Counted from the first letter of the stretch, positions 24,594 to 32,927 are shown. The stretch is DNA of 64,000 bases from Chloroflexota bacterium (GCA_023381515.1 JAMCQI010000035.1:33035-97034), one strand, 5' to 3'. Program-made: numbers and translations. The notes: generated by a model not told the origin, from the letters alone.

Positions 24594-27221
24594 CTAGATC
24601 GGCTCATCGGCCGATCCCGCAGACCGCGCGGGATCCGTGCTCCCACCGTCCCCAACGGGCCCCGTGCTCCCGCCGTCCCCAGCGGGTTCCGTGCTCCCGC
24701 CGTCCCCAGCGGGTTCCGTGCTCTCGCGGTTTACAGCGGGGTCCAGGCTCTCACCGTCCCCAGCGGGATACGTGCTCTCGCGGTCTCCAGCGGGGTCCAG
24801 GCTCTCACGGTTTCCAGCGGGTTCCGTGCTCTCTCGGTCGCCAGCGGAATCCGTGCTCTCGCGGGTTGCAGCGGGATCCGAGATCCCGCGGTCTCCAGCG
24901 GGACCTTGGCGCGGTTGGCCGATTGGCTCATTGAGGATCGTCTCCATCACCCGGAAGCCGATGTTGTAATCTCGACTGTCCGGGCTGAGCCCATCCCGGC
25001 TGGTGCAGCGCGTTTCACTTGCTCCATCATCCCAGGATCCACCTCGAACGACCTTGGTGTCCTTGTCCAGATTATTGTCCATCCACTCCCATACATTTCC
25101 AACCATGTCGAGCGCACCACAGGTGCTCGCGCCCCCCGGGAATACACCTACCGGACTGGTCCCCCCGATGCCGCTTTCGCGAGCGTTCGCCTTGCCCGGG
25201 TCGAACTCACCCTCCCAAGGATAATTTCGTCCGTCGGTCGCTCGTGCGGCGCGTTCCCATTCCTGCTCCGTCGGGAGGCAATAGTCCTTGCCGGAACTCG
25301 AACTCAGCCACTTACAGTACTCTTGCGCATCTTCCCAGTTCACCAATACGACCGGATGGTTCCCCTTTCCTTCCGGATACGTATGATTCTCCTGGTCCCA
25401 GTTGTAGGCCTGTGCCCAATCATTATCCACAAAAGGCACCGGATGGCCCGTGGCGTCCACAAATTTCTTGTACGCAAGATTTGTCACGAGGTACTTGCCA
25501 ATACGAAAAGGCCGTGGAAAGCGAACCCGCTCCTTTGCCTCTCCATATAGGAAATCTCCCTCGGACACCACCACGGTCTCGGTCAGGTCGCGTGGATCTC
25601 CCAGATGGGCCAATGCGTTTCCTGCGGAAACGCGCATGGGGGCCCGATAGGTCTTGGCATCGCCGATCACCTGCAGCAATCGCTTGACGTATCCTTTCGA
25701 ATCGCTCGCCTCTATCTTTTCGAGCGCCGCGCGCAACCGCGTCGCGTCATTGCTCAACAGATCCTCCCAAATCTTTTGATCAATGGCCGGTTCTGGAGTG
25801 AAATCTCCCTGGGGGTTTGCCGTACGCGTCAGAAAGATATAAGGCCGAATATCGGTGTCTCGAAAGCGGACTTTGCCTGCCAAGAGGAGCGCTTTGAGCG
25901 CCTTTTCGCGCACGTACTTGCCCACCAGCGTCCCTTCCTCGGCATGCAGTGCCAAATGTGATGCCGACGGCGCATGGGGAATTGGCGCCACGCCCGAGGC
26001 CGCATCTTCGCTCTCTCCTCTCGCGGTCTCCTCTTTGGCGGCCGCCGCTTCGCGCTCGAAATAGTCTTCCAGGTCTCCTAACAGGTTGGTATAGTTGCCA
26101 ATGTCGTTGTAGAGCTTGGGATAGCGCATCTGGATGACCACGATCTTGGCGAGGAGCCCAGGGACGATGCTCCGCTTGAGGCCGGGGCGTTCTTCTGCGA
26201 GCGTCCAGAGCAGCCGGTAGACATTCATCGTCTGCTTGATCTGACGCGGGTTAGGCTCGAGCCCGGCGGCAAAGATAGGCGCCAGGTTCCGAGGAAAACT
26301 TGCACGAATCTCCGCTTCGATGAACTTTTGGATATCTGTCCTTTCCAAAGGAGGCAGATTGAAGGGGACCTGGACGATAGTCTTCAGATAGTCATCACCG
26401 CTCACGAGGGCGTTGTACGTCTTTCCCGCGTATTTTGTCTCGATCCCCTTTTCCACGACCGAGCGGTCGACGCCCAAAATGAACACGCATCCCGGGACGT
26501 CCATGAACAACTTGATGCTTTCCAGCACCTGGACAGCGTTTTCAGGCAAACAGTGATCGAGGTCGTCGATAAAGATGGCCACAAAAGGTCTGCCCGTCTT
26601 TTCCAAGAAGCGTTGGATTGCTCGCCCGAACCGTTCCTGAAACTGTTCGAGCGTCCTCGCCGCCTCTTCGCGCATGCGCACTCTTTCGTGCTGCAGGGCC
26701 GCGAGAATCGCGTTCGGGTCTCCTCCGTCCGCCCAAGGTCCTGTCGACACCCTCTTCAGGAACAGAATGCTCGGGATAAAAGAAAGGGATAGCTTGACAA
26801 CCCCTTTGGCCGTCGCCTTGGTCAATTGGCTCCAATCAATCTCTGCTCCACCCAGTGTCTCGTGGTCCGTGGTTTGATAGAGCTGGACCTGCAGCTCGTC
26901 TAGTTCCTTGCGCGCTTCCTCTTCTTCTTCGGGCAAGCGGTCCCGCAGTTCGCGCAGCACGGCGACCAGGAGAGACCGCCACAGTGCTTCTTCTTTGTCA
27001 TATTTCCACGCATCAAACCACACGGTCTGCGCCTTTGCCTGGTCCAAGTCTTGGCGCATCATCATCATGAGACTGGTCTTGCCGCTGCCCCACCTACCAA
27101 AGATGCCGACCACAATGGGAGTGTCGGCGCCTTGAATCACACGGACGAGCGTACGCCGATAGTCGTCAAAACCGAGGCGGTCCTGAGTGGTAGCCTTGTC
27201 GGTCCAGATAAGAGAGGTCAT
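24594..27221 (-). CDS. KAP NTPase fused to FGE/sulfatase-modifying-factor-like domain
   Basis: 875 aa. Walker A GIFGRWGSGKTSL (39-51) and Walker B VAIFIDDLDHC (214-224) define a KAP P-loop NTPase. A hydrophobic stretch near 140-157 is a possible membrane segment or insertion. A helical, HEAT-like stretch (490-545) precedes an FGE-sulfatase (C-type-lectin fold) domain (548-758): LVTNLAYKKFVDAT, NHPVVLVNWEDAQEYCKWLS, CLPTEQEWERAARATDG, GNVWEWM, VVRGGSW and NIGFRVM. A tail of nine-residue repeats (RESTEPAGD type, about 787-867) ends the protein. KAP-plus-lectin-fold proteins occur in predicted bacterial conflict systems, and this domain is often the variable target of diversity-generating retroelements. 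No reverse transcriptase is seen here. A TTGACA promoter lies upstream. Confidence 0.85.
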   Translation of the reverse strand: MTSLIWTDKATTQDRLGFDDYRRTLVRVIQGADTPIVVGIFGRWGSGKTSLMMMMRQDLDQAKAQTVWFDAWKYDKEEALWRSLLVAVLRELRDRLPEEEEEARKELDELQVQLYQTTDHETLGGAEIDWSQLTKATAKGVVKLSLSFIPSILFLKRVSTGPWADGGDPNAILAALQHERVRMREEAARTLEQFQERFGRAIQRFLEKTGRPFVAIFIDDLDHCLPENAVQVLESIKLFMDVPGCVFILGVDRSVVEKGIETKYAGKTYNALVSGDDYLKTIVQVPFNLPPLERTDIQKFIEAEIRASFPRNLAPIFAAGLEPNPRQIKQTMNVYRLLWTLAEERPGLKRSIVPGLLAKIVVIQMRYPKLYNDIGNYTNLLGDLEDYFEREAAAAKEETARGESEDAASGVAPIPHAPSASHLALHAEEGTLVGKYVREKALKALLLAGKVRFRDTDIRPYIFLTRTANPQGDFTPEPAIDQKIWEDLLSNDATRLRAALEKIEASDSKGYVKRLLQVIGDAKTYRAPMRVSAGNALAHLGDPRDLTETVVVSEGDFLYGEAKERVRFPRPFRIGKYLVTNLAYKKFVDATGHPVPFVDNDWAQAYNWDQENHTYPEGKGNHPVVLVNWEDAQEYCKWLSSSSGKDYCLPTEQEWERAARATDGRNYPWEGEFDPGKANARESGIGGTSPVGVFPGGASTCGALDMVGNVWEWMDNNLDKDTKVVRGGSWDDGASETRCTSRDGLSPDSRDYNIGFRVMETILNEPIGQPRQGPAGDRGISDPAATRESTDSAGDRESTEPAGNRESLDPAGDRESTYPAGDGESLDPAVNRESTEPAGDGGSTEPAGDGGSTGPVGDGGSTDPARSAGSADEPI
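24628..24905. repeat. 27-bp tandem repeat inside KAP-FGE gene (about 10 units)
   Basis: Ten 27-bp units (24628-24897) plus a partial one, typically GCGGG(T/A)TCC-GTGCTC-(C/T)CGC-CGTCCCCA. Because 27 is a multiple of 3 they encode in-frame nine-residue repeats and could vary in number without breaking the gene. Units differ at several positions, so the array is not newly expanded. Confidence 0.9.
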
Positions 27222-27259
27222 ACAACCTCGCTTGAGGGAATTTCCGTCGCGCTCTTCAC

Positions 27260-27288
27260 ATTGTACTCTGGCTCTCGACCGCTGTCAA
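27260..27288 (-). promoter_or_regulatory. Promoter of the KAP-FGE gene
   Basis: On the minus strand TTGACA (27288-27283), a 17-bp spacer and TACAAT (27265-27260). Transcription would begin about 30 bases before ATG 27221. Confidence 0.75.
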
Positions 27289-27332
27289 AGTAAAATTGCC
27301 ACTCTGATAAATGAGTAAATTTTCATTTTTCG

Positions 27333-27346
27333 CGCCAAATTTGGCG
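27333..27346. promoter_or_regulatory. Perfect 14-bp palindrome, possible operator
   Basis: CGCCAAATTTGGCG is fully self-complementary and lies 45 bp upstream of the KAP -35 box. Short AT-centred palindromes like this are typical dimeric repressor or activator sites. The regulator is unknown. Confidence 0.5.
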
Positions 27347-27542
27347 GCAAATGTAAAGGCCTGCGATCTCGATAGAACGAAATGGGCACTAGACCTAACG
27401 AAAGGTAGGGCAAACCCCCATAGACATTTCCTTCCAGCCCCGTATAATGATCTTGTCGCACCGTTCTGGGCAGCCTCGCTTTCCGGGTCCTCGGGATTTC
27501 GAGCCTTCGTTGCATCTGTAACGAATTCTTAACCTCGATTCC

Positions 27543-27573
27543 TTGACGCCTATTCTCGTTTGTGCTATATAAT
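27543..27573 (+). promoter_or_regulatory. Promoter of the ECF sigma gene at 27670
   Basis: TTGACG (27543-27548), with TATATA (27566-27571, 17-bp spacer) or TATAAT (27568-27573, 19-bp spacer) as the -10. The leader is about 90 nt and carries a hairpin. Confidence 0.6.
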
Positions 27574-27669
27574 TTTAGAGGGTTACGAGCATCCTTATGT
27601 TCACCTTCATGGACGCCCGTCCGAACGACAGCGAAGGTGTGCTCTTCATAGAAAGAAGGTTGTGACACA

Positions 27670-28326
27670 ATGGATAACTCTTCGTTGTATACAGGTAACA
27701 GAGGCGGTGAACGCCGAACGAATGATACAGGGCTCTACTCCGGTCGAGAGCGCCGCGCGGCTTTGATGCGCGTCACCTCCAGAAGCGACGAGCGACGTCT
27801 GGTCGAGCGGGCATCGGCCCGGGACCGCCAAGCATTTGCGCAACTGTACGACCGGTTCGTCGACAAGATTTACAAATACATCTACTATAAAGTGGGCTCT
27901 TCGTCAGAAGCCGAAGACCTGACCGCGCAGACCTTTCTCAAAGCCTGGGAAGCCATCGGGGGCTACCAGTGGACCGAGCGGCCCTTCTCCGCCTGGCTCT
28001 ACCGGATTGCCCACAACCTGGTGGTCGACTACTTTCGAACCAGGCGAGAGACGACCAACCTGGACGACCTGCCTTCGCTGGAGGAGCGGGGAGCGAGCCT
28101 GGAAGAAGTGACGGAGCTGCATCTGACGGCCCAAGTCTTGCAGCGAGCCATCCGGCATCTGACGGCCGACCAGCAGCAAGTGATTCTCCTCCGCTTCCTG
28201 GAGGGGTATTCGACCGAGCAGGTGGCCCAGTTGATGGGCAGGCAGCCGGGGGCAGTCCGCACCCTTCAGCATCGCGCCCTCGTGGGTCTCTCGTCTGTCT
28301 TCCGCAAAGGCGCAGAAAGACTATGA
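27670..28326 (+). CDS. ECF-type RNA polymerase sigma factor
   Basis: 218 aa. An unusual N-terminal extension of about 45 residues rich in Arg, Gly and Asn precedes region 2 (DRQAFAQLYDRFVDKIYKYI, AEDLTAQTFLKAWEAI, RPFSAWLYRIAHNLVVDYFR). Region 4 follows (TADQQQVILLRFLEGYSTEQ, VAQLMGRQPGAVRTLQHRAL). Its stop overlaps the start of the next gene (ATGA), so the two are translationally coupled; the partner is the likely regulator. A later ATG at 27766 would remove most of the extension but lacks a clear ribosome binding site. Confidence 0.9.
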   Translation: MDNSSLYTGNRGGERRTNDTGLYSGRERRAALMRVTSRSDERRLVERASARDRQAFAQLYDRFVDKIYKYIYYKVGSSSEAEDLTAQTFLKAWEAIGGYQWTERPFSAWLYRIAHNLVVDYFRTRRETTNLDDLPSLEERGASLEEVTELHLTAQVLQRAIRHLTADQQQVILLRFLEGYSTEQVAQLMGRQPGAVRTLQHRALVGLSSVFRKGAERL

Positions 28327-28679
28327 TCCAAATCGTCTTGGACGCTTGTTTGGACGACATCGAGCTCCACAATGCGTCGATCGCCGACTGTCTGGCGAAA
28401 TATCCAGAGTATGCAGAGGAGCTAAAACCACTCCTTCAGGCGGCAATAGCCGTACGCTCGGCTCCCGATGTGCATCCTTCACCCGAGTTCAAGCAAGCCT
28501 TGCGGAATCGTATCCTGCATTTGCCCGATCCCCCCGATCAGGGAACGTCGGCGGCAGAGCAGGAGGGCGATGGCACCGACTCGCGGCAGCGCGATGAGCG
28601 GGATGGCAATCTTAGAGTCGAGCCGGATCGAACATTGCCCCCGCAGTTGACCTCGGATCTTCGGCCCGTCCAAGATTGA
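28323..28679 (+). CDS. ECF sigma-factor partner protein, 118 aa
   Basis: Starts in the ATGA overlap with the sigma gene. Its N-terminal helices (DACLDDIELHNASIADCLAK, YAEELKPLLQAAIAVR, SPEFKQALRNRILHLPD) resemble the N-terminal domain of proteins found next to ECF factors in Chloroflexota and Actinobacteria (DUF5667-like). Such proteins normally continue into a membrane anchor; here the C-terminal 45 residues are hydrophilic with no membrane segment. An anti-sigma or sensory role is inferred from position only. Confidence 0.65.
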   Translation: MIQIVLDACLDDIELHNASIADCLAKYPEYAEELKPLLQAAIAVRSAPDVHPSPEFKQALRNRILHLPDPPDQGTSAAEQEGDGTDSRQRDERDGNLRVEPDRTLPPQLTSDLRPVQD

Positions 28680-28695
28680 GCTAGGTCCTAGACGA

Positions 28696-28728
28696 AACAC
28701 CCGGACAAACGCCGGGTGTTCTTCTTTT
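28696..28728 (+). terminator. Intrinsic terminator after sigma/partner operon
   Basis: AACACCCGG (28696-28704) / CCGGGTGTT (28712-28720), a 9-bp stem with a 7-base loop, followed by CTTCTTTT. Confidence 0.85.
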
Positions 28729-28742
28729 GGTCGCCTTGTCAT

Positions 28743-28771
28743 TTGTAGTCCCTTGTTCTTTGTGCTAGAAT
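28743..28771 (+). promoter_or_regulatory. Promoter of radC
   Basis: TTGTAG (28743-28748), a 17-bp spacer and TAGAAT (28766-28771), 28 bases before ATG 28800. Confidence 0.55.
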
Positions 28772-28799
28772 CGGGTCATCCAATTTGGAGAATGCCCTG

Positions 28800-29516
28800 A
28801 TGCTTCCGCCGACTGCGCCGCCGCCGCACCCCGAGTATCTGCTCCAAACCATTTCCAAGAACGAACTGCCGCGTGAACGCCTGCGCGAGTTTGGCCCCAC
28901 CATTCTCAAGACAGAGGAGCTGGTTGCGATTATTCTTCGCACGGGCACGCAAGGCGAAAACGTGCTCCACCTCGCCGAGCGCTTGCTGAGAGATTGCGGT
29001 GGTCTGGGGAATCTAGCCCGTATGCCCTTTTCCGAGCTCACCCGGGTCAAGGGCCTCGGCGCCGCCAAGGCCACCGAGCTTCAGGCCACGTTCGAACTCG
29101 CTCGCCGCTTGCAGCTCGAGTCCCCCGGTGAGCGCGTTGTCGTCAAGTCGCCGGCCGATGCCGCGAATCTGCTCTCGGATATGAGCACACTGGAGCAAGA
29201 GACAATGCGCACACTCCTCCTCGACACCAAGAATCGCGTGCTCGGGAAACCCGACGTGTACCGTGGGTCGCTCCACACCACCGTGATTCGCGTCGCCGAC
29301 CTCTTCCGAGAAGCCATTCGCCAAAACTCGGCCGCCATCATTGTCGCGCACAACCATCCCTCGGGTGACCCGACACCATCGCCTGAAGACGTCGCGGTGA
29401 CCCGCGAGCTTGTGCAGGCGGGCAAGATTCTCGATATCGACGTGCTGGATCATCTCGTGATCGGCGCGGGGCATCAATTCGTCAGCCTCAAGGAGAGAGG
29501 ATTGGGGTTTAGTTAG
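28800..29516 (+). CDS. radC: RadC family (JAMM-domain) protein
   Basis: 238 aa. The N-terminal UPF0758 helix-hairpin-helix region (LPRERLREFGP, LKTEELVAIILRTGTQGENV, LTRVKGLGAAKATELQATFE) is followed by the JAMM metal-binding domain with HNHPSGDPTPSPED and an upstream Glu (LEQETMRTLLLDTKN). GGAG lies nine bases before ATG 28800; a TTG at 28785 is less likely. The family name comes from an old DNA-repair assignment that has been withdrawn; its biochemical role is uncertain. Confidence 0.93.
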   Translation: MLPPTAPPPHPEYLLQTISKNELPRERLREFGPTILKTEELVAIILRTGTQGENVLHLAERLLRDCGGLGNLARMPFSELTRVKGLGAAKATELQATFELARRLQLESPGERVVVKSPADAANLLSDMSTLEQETMRTLLLDTKNRVLGKPDVYRGSLHTTVIRVADLFREAIRQNSAAIIVAHNHPSGDPTPSPEDVAVTRELVQAGKILDIDVLDHLVIGAGHQFVSLKERGLGFS

Positions 29517-29636
29517 TTGGCAAGCCGGGGGGTTCGATCGTTGCGTGCTCAGCCCGTCAGTCAGCACTTGCGGTCACATTCCAATCACACAAGCGACAAT
29601 CGGGCCAACCCATTACGGAACTATCGAACCAGAAAA

Positions 29637-30845
29637 CTATTCGACGATTAATCGGACACTGGTGACATACGAGTCATAGTCCCAGCCCGAGGCATAGATC
29701 TGAAGCGAGGTGATGTAAAAGGGAGGGGGATCGAGAACGTCCTTTAGGTTCTCTGTCTCAAACGGGTACCACACATCCTGCGGGATCATTTCGCCGTTAT
29801 TTGTCGGGTTCTTGGCGTCGTTCTGGTAATAAAAGCCGTGCACCCATTCGGCATCATTGCCGGCGGCATCACGGTATCGAAGGCGGAGTATGACCGGATA
29901 CTCTGAACTCAGGTAGCCGCCCCCCGAGAGGCTCTGAAAATGCAGTCGGATATCTGCTGCTAGACGGACCGTCTGATAGTCCGAAACCTCTCGATTGATC
30001 TGACTAATCATGCCGACAATCGCGCTTGTCTGGATCGAGCCCGACCGCTGAATGTGCATCGCATGAATATCCCCCAGGGCGACGATTTCCGCGCTTCCCG
30101 GCACGATCCCTGGAGGATTCTGGTTATCAAGGACCGTCCAGCCGCGCGGGAGCGGGTCTTTAAAATCGCCATTGACCATCAGGTCCACGGGTGCGGGCAT
30201 CGCGGCTAGAGGCGCGTCGCCCTTCCATACGACGGTCCGCTGCCCCCGGCCCACAGTCACCGAACTGCCCTTCGCCGTAACCGTCGCGGTGCCATCCCGC
30301 ACAGAGATCTGAGACGAGTCCCCGAGGGCTTCGACCGCGTAGCTACCTTCCGTTAAGGAAGCGAGCATATCCCGTGTGGTGATCTCGAAAACGCGTCCCG
30401 TCCTGCTCTGCGGCGTCGATTCATACAAGGGGGCGGGCGCGACCCGGACTTGGCCGCGCGCTTCGTCAATCGCCAAATAGATTGGCTGCACCCCCCAACT
30501 GAATGCGGCCGTCCGCATATTGCGCAGTGTGATCTGAGTTCCGGGAAAGAGCGTAACCGTACTGCCGTCAAAAAGAGTTACGATTCCGCGCGAGTTCTCA
30601 TCCACTTCGACCGTGCTTCCCTCGGAGAGCTGTTGGGACTTGCTCACGGCGATGGGCGCGGCGGCGCCTGCTTCCGTGACGCTCGCGGTGCCGCCGACGA
30701 CCTCCAACGTCGCCTGCTGGGGGGTTTGAGAATACAAGAGATACGAGCGCGCGGTGACAGGGACGGTGGTGAGCAGTGTGAGGAAAACGCCGAACGCGCC
30801 AAAGAGGACTATCCAGGCTATGCGTTCGGGATTCTTGCGCATCAT
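29637..30845 (-). CDS. FecR-domain membrane-anchored protein
   Basis: 402 aa. One N-terminal membrane segment (about 9-32) precedes a FecR domain (about 45-215): LSEGSTVEVDENSRGIVTLF, FPGTQITLRNM, ARGQVRVAP, FEITTRDMLASL and TVGRGQRTVVW. The C-terminal 170 residues form a beta-sandwich, CBM-like domain (LMVNGDFKDPLPRGWTVLD; QIYASGWDYDSYVTSVRLIV). The location is extracytoplasmic. There is no adjacent TonB receptor or sigma factor, so this is the Chloroflexota type of free-standing FecR-fold protein. ATG 30845 and 30842 are tandem. Confidence 0.82.
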   Translation of the reverse strand: MMRKNPERIAWIVLFGAFGVFLTLLTTVPVTARSYLLYSQTPQQATLEVVGGTASVTEAGAAAPIAVSKSQQLSEGSTVEVDENSRGIVTLFDGSTVTLFPGTQITLRNMRTAAFSWGVQPIYLAIDEARGQVRVAPAPLYESTPQSRTGRVFEITTRDMLASLTEGSYAVEALGDSSQISVRDGTATVTAKGSSVTVGRGQRTVVWKGDAPLAAMPAPVDLMVNGDFKDPLPRGWTVLDNQNPPGIVPGSAEIVALGDIHAMHIQRSGSIQTSAIVGMISQINREVSDYQTVRLAADIRLHFQSLSGGGYLSSEYPVILRLRYRDAAGNDAEWVHGFYYQNDAKNPTNNGEMIPQDVWYPFETENLKDVLDPPPFYITSLQIYASGWDYDSYVTSVRLIVE

Positions 30846-30899
30846 AGGGGAATTGTGTTTGGCCTTTCCCAGCCCGTCTTCCAGGCCCAGAAATGCATT

Positions 30900-31181
30900 T
30901 TAGAACCGAATTTCAAATCGTTGGAATTCACCGGTCGGCACGCCCCACTCCGCCTGTACGTTCTCGACGGCAGCAGAGGAAGGTCCCATGCGCGCGGCAT
31001 CCAGCAACCGCTCCAGCCTGTCACGCGACCCTTCGGCGCAAAAGGACACCGAACCATCTGACTGGTTGCGCACAAAACCCACCAACCCCAATTCTGTGCC
31101 GCGCCGTTGCAGAAACCAGCGATAGCTCACTCCTTGGACCAAGCCTGTAACAGTTGCACACAGACGAGCGGTTGCAGTCAA
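30900..31181 (-). CDS. acyP: Acylphosphatase
   Basis: 93 aa, the standard size. Motif: TGLVQGVSYRWFLQRRGTEL with the catalytic Arg in GVSYRWF, and GFVRNQSDGSVSF with the catalytic Asn. It hydrolyses acyl phosphates. No ATG is available in frame near the start. TTG 31181 (AGGA nine bases upstream) fits the family N-terminus; the frame stays open further upstream but that part is unlike the family. Confidence 0.85.
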   Translation of the reverse strand: MTATARLCATVTGLVQGVSYRWFLQRRGTELGLVGFVRNQSDGSVSFCAEGSRDRLERLLDAARMGPSSAAVENVQAEWGVPTGEFQRFEIRF

Positions 31182-31252
31182 GACATAAATCCTGAGACGG
31201 TGATCGCTCTTATTATACTCTTTCTCTAACACGGGACAAATCAAGAGGACGG

Positions 31253-31882
31253 ATGATAACGGTACAAGAGGCACGGGAGTTCTACCAAGGGGCAGAGAGC
31301 GCCCACGACTTTGACCACGTCTTGCGCGTGGTGGCGTTGGCCGAGCGCCTTGCCGAGGCTGAGAAGGCGGACCAGGAGATCGTGCGCACCGCCGCTCTCT
31401 TGCACGACATCGCCCGAGCGGACGAGGACCAGATGCCCGGAAGCGATCATGCCCAGATGGCCGCCGAGCGTGCCCGCGCCATTCTGCTCCAGCGGGGTGT
31501 ACTCCCCGAACGGGCGGATGCGGTCGCCCAGGCCATTGCCGCGCACCGCTTCCGAGGCGCAGTAGCTCCTCAGACGCTCGAAGCCAAAATCCTGTTCGAT
31601 GCTGACAAACTGGATTCGATTGGGGCCATCGGGGTCGCCCGTGCATTCGCCGTCTCCGGCGCTCTGAGCCAGCGTCTCTGGACAGACGTCGCTAGCGATG
31701 CCACGGCAACCCGCGACCAACGCAATTCAGAGCACTCGGCAGTGGCCGAATTCATAGTGAAACTGAGCAAGGTGCGCGACCGGGTCTATACTCCCTCGGC
31801 CCGTCGCATCGCGGATGAACGTCACTTTTACATGGCCTCCTTTTTTACCCGCTTGGGCCAAGAGATTCGAGGAGAGCTGTGA
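31253..31882 (+). CDS. HD-domain phosphohydrolase
   Basis: 209 aa. HD superfamily ligands: HDFDHVLRV (first His), TAALLHDIARADED (HD pair), HAQMAAERARAILL, and FDADKLDSIGAIGVARAF (last Asp). It is similar to uncharacterised YedJ/YpgQ-type phosphohydrolases that act on nucleotides or related phosphoesters. Divergent from acyP with 71 bases between the starts. Confidence 0.87.
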   Translation: MITVQEAREFYQGAESAHDFDHVLRVVALAERLAEAEKADQEIVRTAALLHDIARADEDQMPGSDHAQMAAERARAILLQRGVLPERADAVAQAIAAHRFRGAVAPQTLEAKILFDADKLDSIGAIGVARAFAVSGALSQRLWTDVASDATATRDQRNSEHSAVAEFIVKLSKVRDRVYTPSARRIADERHFYMASFFTRLGQEIRGEL

Positions 31883-31941
31883 GATGTCTTTGCCAGGCCT
31901 GAAACCTTTTGATTGCGGCCCGCATCCAAAGGATGGGATGC

Positions 31942-32520
31942 GTGTCAACCGATAGAGACCTTGTTCGGGCAGCACAGGAAGGCGATCAGCAGGCTTTCCG
32001 GGAGCTCGTCCTCCGGTATGAGAACCGCATCTATCATCTTGCGCTCAGGATGCTTCATGATCCGCAAGATGCCGAAGATGTCTTGCAGGAAACGTTCATA
32101 AGTGTCTATCGTCACCTAGAGTCATTTCGCGGGGACGCCGAGTTCTCGACCTGGATCTACAGGATCGCCACGAACGCCAGCTTGATGAAACTGCGGTCCA
32201 AGCCCACGACGACGTCTCTGGACGAACAACTCGCCGACGCAGAGGAGGACTTGCCTCCGCGCGAACTGGTCGATTGGTCGGCGGCGCCCGAGCAATCCCT
32301 GCTCACAACGGAGGTGCGCTCCGAAATGGACCATGCTCTGACGCAACTCCCTGAGACATTGCGCGCGGTGTTTGTGCTGAGAGATATGGAAGGCCTTTCC
32401 ATCGAAGAGACGGCAAGCGTGCTCGACATCAGTGTTCCAAATGTCAAGACGCGTCTTCATAGAGCCAGGCTGGCCCTCCGTGCCGCTCTCTCGGACTATT
32501 TCGCCGAGAGACAGCGCTGA
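31942..32520 (+). CDS. ECF-type RNA polymerase sigma factor (SigW-like)
   Basis: 192 aa from GTG 31942, chosen because AAAGGA lies eight bases upstream; ATG 31933 overlaps that site. Region 2: GDQQAFRELVLRYENRIYHL, DAEDVLQETFISVYRHLESF, FSTWIYRIATNASLMKLRSK. Region 4: LPETLRAVFVLRDMEGLSIE, ETASVLDISVPNVKTRLHRA. It is followed after 26 bases by a zinc-finger anti-sigma gene, forming a typical sigma/anti-sigma pair. Confidence 0.9.
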   Translation: MSTDRDLVRAAQEGDQQAFRELVLRYENRIYHLALRMLHDPQDAEDVLQETFISVYRHLESFRGDAEFSTWIYRIATNASLMKLRSKPTTTSLDEQLADAEEDLPPRELVDWSAAPEQSLLTTEVRSEMDHALTQLPETLRAVFVLRDMEGLSIEETASVLDISVPNVKTRLHRARLALRAALSDYFAERQR

Positions 32521-32546
32521 GCACGCCCACGAAGGAGAGCTGTGAA

Positions 32547-32816
32547 ATGAACGAAATAGGCCAAAGCTGCCATGACCTCAAGGCTCAGTTATCCGATTTT
32601 ATCGACGGGGAACTGGACGAGGCCATGTGTCACGAAATCCAACGGCATCTCGAGGGCTGCGAGAACTGTCGCGTCATGGTGGACACCCTCAAAAAGACAA
32701 TCATGCTTTACCGCAACGAACCGCCCGGAACAGTGCCCACAGAAACTCATGAGCGCCTGTGGAAGGTGCTTCGCCTCGAAGAGCTCAAGGAATCCGGCCG
32801 GGAGGACAGGGCGTGA
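32547..32816 (+). CDS. Zinc-finger (zf-HC2) anti-sigma factor
   Basis: 89 aa. The ZAS-type motif CHDLKAQLSDFIDGEL, then HLEGCENCRVMVDTL, gives HxxxCxxC zinc ligands (His, Cys, Cys), with the upstream Cys-8/His-9. It would bind the sigma factor encoded before it. Unlike many anti-sigma factors it has no membrane segment and little beyond the zinc domain, so release is probably cytosolic, for example redox-driven. Confidence 0.88.
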   Translation: MNEIGQSCHDLKAQLSDFIDGELDEAMCHEIQRHLEGCENCRVMVDTLKKTIMLYRNEPPGTVPTETHERLWKVLRLEELKESGREDRA

Positions 32817-32882
32817 ATTCTCGCTCAGATTCTACCCTTGCTTGATAGTCCCTGCCTCACTTTTGGCAATGAGGACCTACCT

Positions 32883-32927
32883 ACGACTCGGCCCAGCCTG
32901 TTCAGCTGCGCCGAGTCGTTTTCTTTC
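32883..32927 (+). terminator. Intrinsic terminator after sigma/anti-sigma operon
   Basis: ACGACTCGG (32883-32891) / CCGAGTCGT (32911-32919) with a 19-base loop, followed by TTTCTTTCC. Confidence 0.75.

Larger units (their letters stand above)
27222..27669. other. Intergenic region between KAP-FGE and ECF sigma genes
   Basis: 448 bases without a supported gene, more AT-rich than its surroundings. It contains the KAP promoter (minus), a perfect 14-bp palindrome CGCCAAATTTGGCG (27333-27346), the sigma-gene promoter (27543-27573), and a leader hairpin CACCTTC/GAAGGTG (27602-27608 / 27633-27639) enclosing GGACG/CGTCC. Confidence 0.6.

Noticed and set aside
24628..24905. 27-bp units as a CRISPR array
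   Set aside because: There are no spacers. The array is in-frame coding sequence with unit-to-unit variation.
24588..25550. Long plus-strand open frame (about 320 aa) with repeats such as VPSGFRAPAV
   Set aside because: It is antisense to the KAP-FGE gene. The open frame comes from the 27-bp repeat, which is free of stops in several frames. No ribosome binding site or domain was seen.
24594..27221. Diversity-generating retroelement at the FGE domain
   Set aside because: No reverse transcriptase, accessory gene or adenine-substituted template repeat was seen in the window, so only the target-like fold is present.
27285..27668. Minus-strand frame of 127 aa upstream of the KAP gene
   Set aside because: It overlaps the sigma promoter and leader, has no motif, and its residue mix is that of random sequence.
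31182..31646. Upstream extension of the acylphosphatase frame
   Set aside because: The extra residues have no similarity to the family and overlap the divergent HD gene; TTG 31181 gives a normal-size protein.
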